Positions 16,550 through 25,200 of a stretch of DNA of 64,000 nt are shown one piece after another. The DNA is from an uncultured Bacteroidales bacterium. Its GTDB lineage: Bacteria; Bacteroidota; Bacteroidia; Bacteroidales; UBA932. How positions within the stretch are numbered: position 1 is the stretch's first letter; each line of letters starts with the position of its first letter. Under the pieces are notes generated by a model, which was given only the letters and a program-made list of their open reading frames with translations, was not told where the DNA came from and did no database searches. The position numbers were made by a program, and so were the translations under genes. The stretch covers positions 1-64,000 of the forward strand of contig ONEF01000002.1 in assembly GCA_900316795.1 (NCBI GenBank), given 5' to 3'.

Positions 16550-18814
16550 CTATAGATACTGCGCGGTCACAGATTCAGGACTCTGTTTCATCTGAGAAGG
16601 AATTCCCCGGAAAATAACCCGGCCTCCATCTTCTCCCGCCCCCGGTCCAAGTTCAATCACATAGTCGGCAGACTTTATGACATCCGTGTTGTGCTCTATG
16701 ACATATATGGAATTGCCCTTTTCAACCATCCTGCCAAAAAGAGAAACAAGGTTTGCAACATCCTTCGGGTGAAGGCCGTCTGTAGGCTCATCGATGATGA
16801 AAACTTTTCCCTTCTCCTTCAGGAATGAGGCCAGTTTGAGCCTCTGGAGCTCGCCTCCGGAAAGAGTGGACAGCGCCTGGTTCAGATGCAGATACCCAAG
16901 ACCTACCTCCAACATCGGCCGCAGCTTTTCCTCAATTGCAGTACCTTTGAAAAACTCGCTGGCCTTGCCCACGGAAAGATCCATGACCTGGGCTATGTTC
17001 ATTTTCAGATGAGTAGCCGGGCTTTCATAAAGATATTCAAGGGCCTGCGGAGAATACCTCAGACCTTTGCAGGCCTCACACACGGTTTCTATGTTATCCA
17101 TGAAGGCCATCTCCGAAACGATGACACCTTTGCCTGAACATACAGGACAAGCTCCCTTGCCGTTGAAGGCGAAATAAGTCTCAGCAACATTGTGAGCCTT
17201 GGAGAAAAGCTTTCTTATCTGGTCAGCCACATCCATATAGGTTGCCGGGGTACTTCTCAGGCTGATGCCAATGCTCTTCTGGCTGACGTAAATCATATCG
17301 TCCCCGCCCCTTGATTCCATAAAAGCCTCCATAAGAGAACTTTTGCCGCTGCCGGCAACTCCTGCCACAACGCACAAAACGCCCAGCGGCAGGTCTATCG
17401 ACACGTCTTTCAGATTGTGAAGAGTCGCTTTCTCGAGAGCGAAATAATCCTTTGGAACCCTCACCTCTGTCTTAAGGCTGGAGTTGTGTCTCAGCATCCT
17501 TCCAGTATCCGTACCGCTTTCAAGAAGTTCTGCATAACTTCCTTCAAATATGATTCTTCCTCCGTCGGAGCCTGGCCCCGGCCCCATATCCACAATATGG
17601 TCTGCGATGCCTATCATCTCCCTGTGGTGCTCCACCAGAAGAACCGTGTTCCCGGCATCGCGGAGCCTTTTGACAGATTGTTTCATCCTCTCTATATCCT
17701 TGTTATGAAGACCGATGCTCGGCTCGTCAAGTATATACATAACATCTGAAAGAGAGGAGTTTATGTACTTTGCAATCTTGCACCTCTGCGCCTCTCCGCC
17801 GGAAAGGGTTCCAATCGGGCGGTCAAGGCTCAGGTAGCCCAGCCCTATCTCCTCCAGAGCGTTGAGCCTGGCTCCGATGGCAGCCTTGAGATCATCTGCA
17901 AGAGGATCAGCGATGCTCCTGACCCACCCGTTCAGTTTCCTTATGGACATGGAGGTAGCCTCAGCGATATTCTTGCCCTCTATCTTGCAGAAGAGTATTT
18001 TCTTGTTAAGTCGTGTTCCGCCGCAGTCCGGACAAGTTCCCATACGGAGCATGGGATTGAGCACGGCGCTGTGGAGCAGCCCTTCCTCGGAATTTATGAT
18101 GCTACGGTACATCCTGGGAATCAGCCCCTCGTACTTTGCCGTACGCGGCCAGTTGGATGGCGGGTTCTTGAGTTTTATCTGAGGTGAGTTGAGGAACAGG
18201 TCCAGCTCCTCGGGGCTGTAGTCCTTTATCTTCTTGTCAAGGTCAAAGAGTCCGCTGTGGGCATATCTTATCCATCTCCACCCGCCCTTGTGGAAGGCTA
18301 TGTAATGGATGGTATCCTCGTCGTTGAGGCTCTTGTCAAAATCCACCAGCTTGTGGATATCCAGTTCACGTATTTCGCCAAGACCGCTGCATCGTGGGCA
18401 GCTTCCGTCCGGATGGTTGAAACTGAAGCTCTCCGCATATCCCACGAACGGCTTCCCCACCCTGGAGAACAAAAGCCTCAGGAGAGAGTAAATGTCTGTG
18501 TACGTGCCCACCGTGGAACGGGAGTTGGAGGCCGGTTTCTTCTGGTCAATGACAATAGCAATCGGCAGGTTTTCAATAGAATCCACGTGAGGTCTGCCAT
18601 ATTTCGGGAGGTATTGCTGGACAAATGTGGGGAAAGTGTCGTTGAGTTCCCTGCGGCTCTTGGCCGCCACCGTGTCCAGCACAAGAGAACTCTTCCCGCT
18701 CCCTGAAACTCCGGTGAATACGGTTATCTTGTGTTTTGGTATGCTCAGCGATATGCCTTTCAGGTTATTCTCCCTGGCACCCCTGACTATTATGTTGTCT
18801 TGATTTGAAGCCAT
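16550..18814 (-). CDS. Short UvrA-like ABC ATPase (UvrA2/drug-resistance type)
   Basis: 754 residues against about 940 for housekeeping UvrA. Two ABC units are complete: Walker A FTGVSGSGKSSLV (about 33) and VAGVAGSGKSSLM (about 480), signatures GTLSGGEAQRCKIA and STLSGGELQRLKLA, and Walker B YILDEPSIGLHNKD and FIIDEPTDGLHPKD. Three CxxC zinc sites are present (CPRCSG, CPDCGG, and CPVCSG with CEACKG). The length and the short insert after the first Walker A indicate that the UvrB-binding domain is absent, as in UvrA2 proteins tied to drug tolerance rather than canonical excision repair. It is divergent from an MFS pump across a small palindrome. Confidence 0.85.
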   Translation of the reverse strand: MASNQDNIIVRGARENNLKGISLSIPKHKITVFTGVSGSGKSSLVLDTVAAKSRRELNDTFPTFVQQYLPKYGRPHVDSIENLPIAIVIDQKKPASNSRSTVGTYTDIYSLLRLLFSRVGKPFVGYAESFSFNHPDGSCPRCSGLGEIRELDIHKLVDFDKSLNDEDTIHYIAFHKGGWRWIRYAHSGLFDLDKKIKDYSPEELDLFLNSPQIKLKNPPSNWPRTAKYEGLIPRMYRSIINSEEGLLHSAVLNPMLRMGTCPDCGGTRLNKKILFCKIEGKNIAEATSMSIRKLNGWVRSIADPLADDLKAAIGARLNALEEIGLGYLSLDRPIGTLSGGEAQRCKIAKYINSSLSDVMYILDEPSIGLHNKDIERMKQSVKRLRDAGNTVLLVEHHREMIGIADHIVDMGPGPGSDGGRIIFEGSYAELLESGTDTGRMLRHNSSLKTEVRVPKDYFALEKATLHNLKDVSIDLPLGVLCVVAGVAGSGKSSLMEAFMESRGGDDMIYVSQKSIGISLRSTPATYMDVADQIRKLFSKAHNVAETYFAFNGKGACPVCSGKGVIVSEMAFMDNIETVCEACKGLRYSPQALEYLYESPATHLKMNIAQVMDLSVGKASEFFKGTAIEEKLRPMLEVGLGYLHLNQALSTLSGGELQRLKLASFLKEKGKVFIIDEPTDGLHPKDVANLVSLFGRMVEKGNSIYVIEHNTDVIKSADYVIELGPGAGEDGGRVIFRGIPSQMKQSPESVTAQYL

Positions 18815-18834
18815 TGTACTCTATGTAAAACCCT

Positions 18835-18850
18835 AACAGGCCCTCCTGTT
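18835..18850. repeat. Palindrome AACAGG-CCCT-CCTGTT between uvrA-like and MFS genes
   Basis: Six-base inverted arms with a four-base centre lie 20 bases from the UvrA-like start and 38 bases upstream of the MFS -7 element. It may be an operator shared by both genes. Confidence 0.4.
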
Positions 18851-18888
18851 TTGTTATCTCACGGATGGCAAAAATAGCAATCATTTGA

Positions 18889-18896
18889 TAAATTTG
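18889..18896 (+). promoter_or_regulatory. -7 element TAAATTTG of the MFS gene
   Basis: A perfect TAnnTTTG ending eight bases before the ATG at 18905, implying a leaderless or nearly leaderless transcript. Confidence 0.65.
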
Positions 18897-18904
18897 CAGC
18901 CGAT

Positions 18905-20086
18905 ATGGATACAAAGGAGAAACTCTGGAACAGGAACTACACCAAGGTGATGGCAGTCAACTTCTGCCTCTTCTTCGCCTTTTACCTGATCACTCCCCTT
19001 CTCCCTCTGTATCTGAGCGAGACTTTCCATTCCACAAAAGACACCATAGGCTTCGTGCTGAGCGGCTACATCCTCCTGGCTCTTGCCGCAAGGCCCTTCT
19101 CAGGTTACATCGCAGACACTTTCAACAGAAAGAAGGTCCTGGTAGTTTGCATCCTGGCCAACTTCCTTGTTTTCGGAAGTTATCTGGCTGCCAGCACGTT
19201 GATCTTGTTTGCAATAGTCAGGACTCTGCACGGGGCACCGTTCGGAGCCGCTACAGTGGCCAACAGCACAATGGCCATAGATGTCCTCCCATCATCGCGG
19301 AGGACTGAAGGAATAGGCCTTTACGGCCTGAGCAACAACCTTGGCAGCGCCTTCGCCCCTACCATCGGCATCCTTCTGTACAAGTACATAGGCAACTTCC
19401 ATGTTCTGTTCTGGATTGCCTTTGCCGTCTCCGGACTGGCTCTCTGGGCCGCCGGCAGCATAGACGCTCCAAAAAAAGAACCCGTGCCAGACAAGAGGGC
19501 CATCTCCCTGGACCGTTTCTTCCTGCTCAAAGGCTGGGCCATAGCCACCAACATGATGATGTTCGGCTATTGCTACGGGGTGCTGAGCAGCTACCTTGCT
19601 ATCTACGGCAAGGAGAAGCTGGGCATAACCCAGGGAACCGGAACATACTTCATGCTCCTTGCCATAGGCCTGATGGCTTCCAGAATCCAGGGAGCCAGGG
19701 CCTTGAGAAAAGGGAAACTCCTTTCCAACGCATTGGAGGGAGTGCTGATCTCAACCGTTGGATATACCATCTTCATAGCCTGGCCATCTGCCATAGGCTA
19801 CTACGGCTCAGCCATTCTCATCGGTCTTGGAAACGGCCATATATGGCCTGCGTTCCAGAACATGATAATCAACCTGGCCCAGAACAACCAGAGGGGAACG
19901 GCCAACTCCACCCTGCTCACTTCCTGGGATTTGGGTATGGGCATCGGCATACTTCTGGGCGGCATATTCGCTGAGAAATTCGGCTACCAGACAGCCTTCT
20001 GGTCTTCTGTAGCCTTCCATATCATGGGAGTTGCAATGTTCTTCTTTGTCACGATGACCCATTACAGAAAGAATGCTCTCAGATAA
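18905..20086 (+). CDS. MFS transporter, twelve transmembrane segments
   Basis: 393 residues. The signature loop between segments 2 and 3 is GYILLALAARPFSGYIADTFNRKK (read as G-x3-D-R-x-G/R-R/K type, here GYIADTFNRKK). A motif-C-like stretch (GLYGLSNNLGSAFAPTIG) in segment 5 is characteristic of antiporters that export drugs. The protein lacks extended loops. The resemblance is to DHA1-like multidrug pumps, but the substrate is not defined. The gene is divergent from the UvrA-like ATPase gene, another family linked to drug tolerance. Confidence 0.88.
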   Translation: MDTKEKLWNRNYTKVMAVNFCLFFAFYLITPLLPLYLSETFHSTKDTIGFVLSGYILLALAARPFSGYIADTFNRKKVLVVCILANFLVFGSYLAASTLILFAIVRTLHGAPFGAATVANSTMAIDVLPSSRRTEGIGLYGLSNNLGSAFAPTIGILLYKYIGNFHVLFWIAFAVSGLALWAAGSIDAPKKEPVPDKRAISLDRFFLLKGWAIATNMMMFGYCYGVLSSYLAIYGKEKLGITQGTGTYFMLLAIGLMASRIQGARALRKGKLLSNALEGVLISTVGYTIFIAWPSAIGYYGSAILIGLGNGHIWPAFQNMIINLAQNNQRGTANSTLLTSWDLGMGIGILLGGIFAEKFGYQTAFWSSVAFHIMGVAMFFFVTMTHYRKNALR

Positions 20087-20129
20087 CTCCTGTCACAGAA
20101 TCTGTTTTGCACTAATTCATGCAGATTCT

Positions 20130-20137
20130 TACTTTTG
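20130..20137 (+). promoter_or_regulatory. -7 element TACTTTTG of the phosphoesterase-flavoprotein operon
   Basis: A perfect TAnnTTTG ending six bases before the ATG at 20144, so transcription probably starts at or next to the start codon. An in-frame TTG at 20135 lies inside the element and is unlikely to be used. Confidence 0.65.
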
Positions 20138-20143
20138 CACCTG

Positions 20144-20983
20144 ATGAAGACTTTGAGAACCATAATAAGGATAATTCTTCTTGCATTCCTGATATTTGTA
20201 GTCAGCGGCCTTGACTGCAGGATAAAGGTAAGAAAATACACCGTCACTTCATCCAAGCTGACCTCTCCCCTGAAGATAGTTCTCATCACCGATCTCCACT
20301 CCTGCTATTACGGCAAGGGAGAAAGCCGTATAATCAAGCAGATAGACAAGTTCAGCCCAGACCTTATAATGCTGGGAGGAGACATCTATGACGATGTGAA
20401 GCCTATGGACATCACCCAAGAGTTTCTCTGTGACATTGGGCCCAGATACAGGTGCTATTACGTTACAGGCAACCATGAGGTCAAAAGCGGGCATCTGGAC
20501 TCCATCAAGAACCTGGTCAGCCTCTCCGGAGTAAGGCTCCTGGATATGGAGACGGCATCATTCGCCCACGGAAAGGATTCCATTAACATCTGCGGCTGGC
20601 CGGATGTCACCGAGCACACAACATGGCGCATTGTCTTGGACGGCGTAGATTCCCTGGCAAGAAACTGCAACCGGAACTTCTACACCATCCTTCTTCATCA
20701 CCGCCCCGAGTTTGTGGAGACGTTCATGGAGCACGGCTTCGACCTTCTCACGGCTGGGCATTACCACGGCGGACAGTTCCGCCTTCCTTGGATGAGAGAA
20801 GGAGTCTATGCTCCGGACCATACCGCCGAAACCAAATACACCGGAGGACTTTATGACTTCCAGGGCCGCTACGCAATAATCAGCCGCGGCCTGGCAAGGG
20901 AAAGCACCAGGATTCCCAGGTTCTACATCCGTCCGGAACTGATAGAGATTACCGTCCTTCCCGATACCTTACAGAGAAAATGA
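20144..20983 (+). CDS. Membrane-anchored metallophosphoesterase (YaeI-like)
   Basis: 279 residues from the ATG at 20144. An N-terminal anchor (TIIRIILLAFLIFVVSGL) precedes a calcineurin-like fold with all metal motifs: ITDLHSC (DxH), GGDIYDD (GD), VTGNHE (GNHE), LLHHRPE and TAGHYHGGQ (GHxH). YaeI and relatives hydrolyse phosphodiesters such as UDP-diacylglucosamine or cyclic phosphates; the substrate here is unknown. Its stop overlaps the start of the flavoprotein gene by four bases. Confidence 0.88.
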   Translation: MKTLRTIIRIILLAFLIFVVSGLDCRIKVRKYTVTSSKLTSPLKIVLITDLHSCYYGKGESRIIKQIDKFSPDLIMLGGDIYDDVKPMDITQEFLCDIGPRYRCYYVTGNHEVKSGHLDSIKNLVSLSGVRLLDMETASFAHGKDSINICGWPDVTEHTTWRIVLDGVDSLARNCNRNFYTILLHHRPEFVETFMEHGFDLLTAGHYHGGQFRLPWMREGVYAPDHTAETKYTGGLYDFQGRYAIISRGLARESTRIPRFYIRPELIEITVLPDTLQRK

Positions 20984-22176
20984 AAAGCATTGCCATCATA
21001 GGAGGCGGAGCGGCCGGATGCTTCTGCGCAATAGAGACAAAGAGACTGTTGCCCGATGCCCTGGTGCGCATCTACGAGTCTCAGGACAGGCTTCTTGCCA
21101 AAGTCTCAGTAACTGGTGGCGGAAGGTGCAACCTCACCAATTCATTCGAAGATTACAAAGACTCCAACGGCAAATTAGAACGTCTGGAACATGTCTATCC
21201 CAGAGGCCACAGGCTGATGAAAAGGCTGTTCAATGTCTTCTCTCCGGAAGATACGGTCAAATGGTTTGAAAATCATGGAGTAAGGCTTGTAACCCAGGAA
21301 GACGGCTGCATCTTCCCAAAGTCACAGGACGCCATGGAGATTGTCCACACCCTTGAAAACCTGATAAGACAGGAAGGCATCCAAGTCATGACCGGCCACA
21401 AGATAACGGACATCACATCTCTCACTGAAGACATCAAGGTCATAACCACCGGCGGCAAGAAAACGGACAAGGGCTATGAATTCCTCTCCAAGCTCAACAT
21501 AGAAACTCAAAAGCCCGTTCCTTCCCTGTTCACTTTCGAGATAAAGGACAAAGGCCTCAACTCCTTGAGCGGCACGGTAGTAGATAATGCCACCCTATCC
21601 ATCCCATCTACCAAATTCAGAAGCCAGGGTATTCTCCTGCTCACCGACTGGGGCATCAGCGGCCCTGCCACCTTGAAACTCTCCTCCTACGCTGCCAGAT
21701 TCCTCAAAGACAACTCCTACAAGGCTCCTGTATCAATCAACTGGATTTCAAGCACTCAGGAAGCCGCCCGGCTGGCAGTGGAGAAACTCATCGCCGAGAC
21801 CCCAAAGAAACAGCTGTCTTCCGTCAATTTCAACGGCCTGACATCCCGGCTATGGGAACTTATCATAAAGCGCTCCGGCATAAGGGAAGACATCCGCTGC
21901 GGTGAGGTAGGTTCCAAGCAGCTGAACAAACTCTCAAGCACCCTCACCTCCGACACATATCAGATTACGGCAAAAGGAAGGTTCAAGGAAGAATTCGTAA
22001 CCTGCGGTGGTGTAAGCCTCAATGAGATAGACCCCAACACCCTCCGGTCAAAAAAACACCCCGACATTTACTTTGCCGGGGAAGTTCTCGATATCGACGC
22101 CATCACCGGAGGCTTCAACCTCCAGGCGGCCTGGACCACAGGCTACACAGTCGCCCAATCTATTCAACTGGTTTGA
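20980..22176 (+). CDS. HI0933/YhiN-family FAD-dependent oxidoreductase
   Basis: 398 residues. The dinucleotide fold is [17 protein letters not shown] at the N-terminus. The family marker [14 protein letters not shown] is at about 42-55, and the C-terminal FAD contact is [20 protein letters not shown] followed by LQAAWTTGY. This is the HI0933 (TIGR00275) group of flavoproteins, whose reaction is undefined. The middle is about 30-40 residues shorter than many members, which fits a lost or reduced insert after the KITDI strand. It is translationally coupled to the phosphoesterase, and its last 17 bases overlap the convergent rubredoxin gene. Confidence 0.88.
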   Translation: MKSIAIIGGGAAGCFCAIETKRLLPDALVRIYESQDRLLAKVSVTGGGRCNLTNSFEDYKDSNGKLERLEHVYPRGHRLMKRLFNVFSPEDTVKWFENHGVRLVTQEDGCIFPKSQDAMEIVHTLENLIRQEGIQVMTGHKITDITSLTEDIKVITTGGKKTDKGYEFLSKLNIETQKPVPSLFTFEIKDKGLNSLSGTVVDNATLSIPSTKFRSQGILLLTDWGISGPATLKLSSYAARFLKDNSYKAPVSINWISSTQEAARLAVEKLIAETPKKQLSSVNFNGLTSRLWELIIKRSGIREDIRCGEVGSKQLNKLSSTLTSDTYQITAKGRFKEEFVTCGGVSLNEIDPNTLRSKKHPDIYFAGEVLDIDAITGGFNLQAAWTTGYTVAQSIQLV

Positions 22177-22321
22177 AATCGCTCTTGGAAGCTCCGCAAA
22201 GCGGGCAAACCCAAGAATCAGGTATATCTTCGAAAGGTGTTCCTGGAGCAATTCCTCCATCCGGATCGCCCTCTGCAGGGTCATAGATGTAGCCGCAAGG
22301 CTCGCACTCGTACTTTTTCAT
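22160..22321 (-). CDS. Rubredoxin, 53 residues
   Basis: A short gene read on the minus strand: [19 protein letters not shown] at the start, then [18 protein letters not shown] at the end. The four Fe ligands are Cys6, Cys9, Cys39 and Cys42 (CxxCGY and CPLCGA), and the DPxxGDPDxGIxPGTxFEDIP core is canonical. It carries one electron, commonly to flavodiiron proteins or rubrerythrin in oxygen and peroxide detoxification. A flavodiiron protein lies at 54111-55313. Its 3' end overlaps the convergent flavoprotein gene by 17 bases. It has its own perfect -7 element. Confidence 0.95.
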   Translation of the reverse strand: MKKYECEPCGYIYDPAEGDPDGGIAPGTPFEDIPDSWVCPLCGASKSDFKPVE

Positions 22322-22377
22322 TGTCTTATTGTTTTAGTTGTTGTTAATTGTTTCTTTGTAGCGCAAATGTCGCTGAA

Positions 22378-22385
22378 CAAATATA
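22378..22385 (-). promoter_or_regulatory. -7 element TATATTTG of the rubredoxin gene
   Basis: A perfect TAnnTTTG on the minus strand, 56 bases before the ATG at 22321. It lies just beyond the 3' end of the methionine sulfoxide reductase gene. Confidence 0.55.
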
Positions 22386-22403
22386 ATAGTTTGCTTTGAA
22401 TTA

Positions 22404-22859
22404 TCAGACAAGATTCCTTGAAAGAATATCCATGGCCTTCTCAAGATAATCCCTGTCTGTTTCATCAAATGTGCCGGTTTCCGTACTGTCTATGTCCAGA
22501 ACCCCTATAATCTTGTCTGCTTTGAAGATTGGGACAACTATCTCGCTCCTGGAAAGGCTGCTGCAGGCAATATGGCCTGGGAACTCCTCAACATCCTTCA
22601 CCACCAAGGTCTTGCCCTCCTTCCAGGCAGTGCCGCAGACACCTTTGCCGTAAGGAATCGTGTAGCAGGCTACAGGGCCCTGGAACGGGCCAAGATGAAG
22701 GATGTTGTCCTTGACAAGATAGAAGCCGGTCCAGAAGAAGCCCATGGTCTCGTGGATCAGGGCGGCGGCGTTTGCAAGAGCTCCCGTGTTGTTGTTCACA
22801 CCTTCAGTCAAGGCTTTAAGCTGAGGGAGCATCATCTCGTATTTCTCTTTCTTTTTCAT
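22404..22859 (-). CDS. Free methionine-(R)-sulfoxide reductase (GAF-domain fRMsr)
   Basis: 151 residues from the ATG at 22859. A single GAF domain with the three redox Cys of fRMsr in GPVACY, GKGVCG and GHIACSS (Cys65, Cys75, Cys99). Their spacing of 10 and 24 residues equals that of E. coli YebR/MsrC (84, 94, 118). PIFKADKIIGVLDIDS closes the pocket. It reduces free methionine-R-sulfoxide with thioredoxin. It lies 53 bases downstream of the HAD gene and may belong to that transcript. Confidence 0.93.
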   Translation of the reverse strand: MKKKEKYEMMLPQLKALTEGVNNNTGALANAAALIHETMGFFWTGFYLVKDNILHLGPFQGPVACYTIPYGKGVCGTAWKEGKTLVVKDVEEFPGHIACSSLSRSEIVVPIFKADKIIGVLDIDSTETGTFDETDRDYLEKAMDILSRNLV

Positions 22860-22912
22860 CTTGATAAAATAAACAAATACACTGTTTTGACCATAAGGCA
22901 AACTGAAAACGC

Positions 22913-23623
22913 CTACGAATCTAGAACTGTGAGCAAATCACTGAACTTGCTGAGTCTTACAAGGTCAGGATGATCGTATTCCTCTACCCTCTCGTGTTCC
23001 CAGAGGTTGCCGAACGGGATCAGGACAGCGTTTCCCCCTATCCTGAGGGCCGGGTCAATGTCAGACTTGAAGGAGTTGCCCACCATCAGGAACTCTTCCG
23101 GGCGGACACCGTTATGGCGGCAAAGCATAATGTATTCATCTGGAGTCTTGTTTGACACAACCTCCACGTCATCAAAGAAACGCCTGAGACCAGACCTGTC
23201 CAGTTTGGCCTCCTGCTCCAGAGGGTCCCCCTTGGTGAACAACACCATACGGTATTTGCCGGAGGCTTTCAGCCTGGAAAGGGTTTCTTCCACACCTTCA
23301 AGAGGATGAGCGGGATTTTCAAGTATGCTTCGGCCAATGGAAACAGCCTTCTTAAGCAGAGCGTTGGAGGCTTTTCCTCCACTTACTTCAATGGCGTTCT
23401 CCACAAGGGATATGATGAAAGCCTTGGTACCGTAGCCCAAAGAAGCCATATTGCCGCACTCTGTATCATAGAGCTTGGCATACATCTGGTCCTTGTCTCC
23501 GTAACAGGAGAGAAGAGAGCAGTAATCGTCAACTGCACGGTCAAAAAAAGACTGGTTGTCCCAGAGCGTATCGTCCGCGTCAAAGGCAACCAGTCTGATA
23601 TCCTTTTCCTTAAGAGAGGCCAT
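22913..23623 (-). CDS. HAD-superfamily phosphatase
   Basis: 236 residues. Motif I is VAFDADDTLWD (Asp15 nucleophile, Asp17), motif II is MVLFTKGDP, motif III is the Lys in VVSNKTPDEY, and motif IV is FLMVGNSFKSDIDPALRIGG. The cap is the helical type of subfamily I (between I and II). The substrate is not predictable. Its ATG shares one base with the stop of the SPFH gene (TAATG), so it is translated with the SPFH/NfeD pair. Confidence 0.88.
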   Translation of the reverse strand: MASLKEKDIRLVAFDADDTLWDNQSFFDRAVDDYCSLLSCYGDKDQMYAKLYDTECGNMASLGYGTKAFIISLVENAIEVSGGKASNALLKKAVSIGRSILENPAHPLEGVEETLSRLKASGKYRMVLFTKGDPLEQEAKLDRSGLRRFFDDVEVVSNKTPDEYIMLCRHNGVRPEEFLMVGNSFKSDIDPALRIGGNAVLIPFGNLWEHERVEEYDHPDLVRLSKFSDLLTVLDS

Positions 23624-24618
23624 TACTGATTCTTGAACAGTTCCTTGATGGTTCCGATGGAACCCAGGAGGTTGGAAGCCTCGTAAGGCAGGTAAACGGT
23701 CTTGTTGTCCTTGCCGGAAACCATCTCCTTGAGGGTTGCAATGTACTTGTCTGCAAGCATGTAGCTGGCAGGAGACATGTTGCTTTCCTTTACAGCCTCA
23801 GCGATTCTGCGGATGGCCTCACTCTCGGCGTTGGCCTGGAGAATCTTGGCCTCGGCTATACCCTGGGCTTGGAGAATCTTGGTCTGCTTTTCGGCCTCTG
23901 CACGATTAATCTGGGCAGCCTTTAGACCTTCAGACTCGAGGATGGCTTTCTCTTTGTCTCCAGATGCCTTGAGCACCTTTGCACGCCTTTCACGCTCGGC
24001 CTGCATCTGCTGCTCCATGGCGTCACGAACGCTGATTGGAGGAGTAATATCCTGAAGCTCAACGCGGTTAACCTTCACGCCCCATTTGTTGGTAGCTTCG
24101 TCGAGGACGGCACGGAGCTTGGAGTTGATGGTATCACGGGAAGTAAGTGTCTGGTCCAGTTCAAGTTCACCGATCACGTTACGCAGAGTGGTTTGTGTGA
24201 GTTTCTCTATCGCGTAAGGCAGGTTGTCAATCTCATAGACAGACTTCATAGGGTCAGTGATCTGGAAATAGAGCAGCGCGTTGATGGTGGTAGTAACGTT
24301 ATCCTTAGTAATAACGCTCTGCTTAGGGAAATCGAACACCTGCTCGCGGAGGTCTATCTTGTCGCTCTGGCGGAGGATAACATGGGGAGTGCCATCGTAT
24401 CCTTCAATTACTTTCCTGATATACACCTTCCTCGGCTTGTCTATTATCGGCCAGATGATATTGATGCCGGAAGGGAGTGTGGCGTGGTATTTACCCAGCC
24501 TCTCGACTATCTTGGTTTCAGACTGCTGGATAACCTTGATTCCAGACAGGACTATCAATACTACAATCACGATTATCGCGATGAGTATCAGAGTAATTGG
24601 TTGCATACCCATTATCAT
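23623..24618 (-). CDS. SPFH/band-7 membrane protease-associated protein (stomatin/QmcA-like)
   Basis: 331 residues. One N-terminal membrane segment (ITLILIAIIVIVVLIVLSGI) is followed by a band-7 domain (VIQQSETKIVERLGKYH..., LREQVFDFPKQSVITKDNVT) to about 190, then a long Ala/Glu-rich coiled-coil (AEAEKQTKILQAQGIAEAKI). It forms membrane microdomain rings that scaffold proteins. Three closely spaced ATGs (24618, 24612, 24606) make the exact start uncertain. It is 30 bases downstream of its usual NfeD partner. Confidence 0.92.
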   Translation of the reverse strand: MIMGMQPITLILIAIIVIVVLIVLSGIKVIQQSETKIVERLGKYHATLPSGINIIWPIIDKPRKVYIRKVIEGYDGTPHVILRQSDKIDLREQVFDFPKQSVITKDNVTTTINALLYFQITDPMKSVYEIDNLPYAIEKLTQTTLRNVIGELELDQTLTSRDTINSKLRAVLDEATNKWGVKVNRVELQDITPPISVRDAMEQQMQAERERRAKVLKASGDKEKAILESEGLKAAQINRAEAEKQTKILQAQGIAEAKILQANAESEAIRRIAEAVKESNMSPASYMLADKYIATLKEMVSGKDNKTVYLPYEASNLLGSIGTIKELFKNQ

Positions 24619-24648
24619 AGCTATTGTTTTTGATGGTTAATAATCTGT

Positions 24649-25089
24649 TTAATCAGCTCTCTTGACTGTTACAATCACGCTGTCGAGCTTGAGGATCTTA
24701 ACTCTTGCTCCAAGCTCAATAGGCTGGTCGTCAACGCTTACGGCTTTCCAGTCGTCTCCATCTACCTTCACCCTCCCCTCTCCGGTTGCAGGATTGATGG
24801 CCTCGGAAACAATACCGATACGGCCGCTCAGGGCCTCATAGTTAGTCTTTACCTCTTCCTTGCCCTTCTTGTAGAAAAGCTTGATGAGCATAGGCCTTAT
24901 GAAGATGAAGCTGAGCAGAGTGACTATCGCGAACACAATTACCTGCCAAGTGAGGTTAGCCCCCAGCAAGGCGGCTATGCAAGATCCTATTGCCCCGAAA
25001 GAGAAGCAGATGACAGCGATTCCTGTAGTAAAAATCTCGAGGATGAAAAATACCAAGGCCACTATGAGCCAAACATGCCACATTGCCAT
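24649..25089 (-). CDS. NfeD-family membrane protein
   Basis: 146 residues. Three to four hydrophobic segments (WLIVALVFFILEIFTTG, AVICFSFGAIGSCIAALLG, WQVIVFAIVTLLSFIFI) are followed by an OB-fold domain (SGRIGIVSEAINPATGEGRV...GARVKILKLDSVIVTVKR) facing the cytosol. NfeD proteins pair with SPFH proteins in lipid microdomains. It is first in the NfeD-SPFH-HAD unit. Upstream, at 25096-25115, is an inverted repeat of TTTAAAGT beside a TATATTTA -7-like element. Confidence 0.92.
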   Translation of the reverse strand: MAMWHVWLIVALVFFILEIFTTGIAVICFSFGAIGSCIAALLGANLTWQVIVFAIVTLLSFIFIRPMLIKLFYKKGKEEVKTNYEALSGRIGIVSEAINPATGEGRVKVDGDDWKAVSVDDQPIELGARVKILKLDSVIVTVKRAD

Positions 25090-25144
25090 ATCGTGAATAG
25101 TTTAAAGTTTCAGACTTTAAATATACAAAAAATACCTGACATAA

Positions 25145-25180
25145 TAAAGAACCCGTCCTGCAATATGCAAGACGGGCTCT
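25145..25180 (-). terminator. Terminator of the BCAT-VOR operon
   Basis: Stem CCCGTC (25152-25157) with GACGGG (25171-25176) extends inward by TGCA/TGCA around a three-base loop. The minus strand continues into TTCTTTATTAT, 21 bases past the gamma-subunit stop. Confidence 0.8.
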
Positions 25181-25200
25181 CTTCATTGGCACTGGATATG

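Noticed and set aside
18831-18855. Terminator at the AACAGG palindrome
   Set aside because: The stem is only six pairs, and both neighbouring genes start rather than end here.
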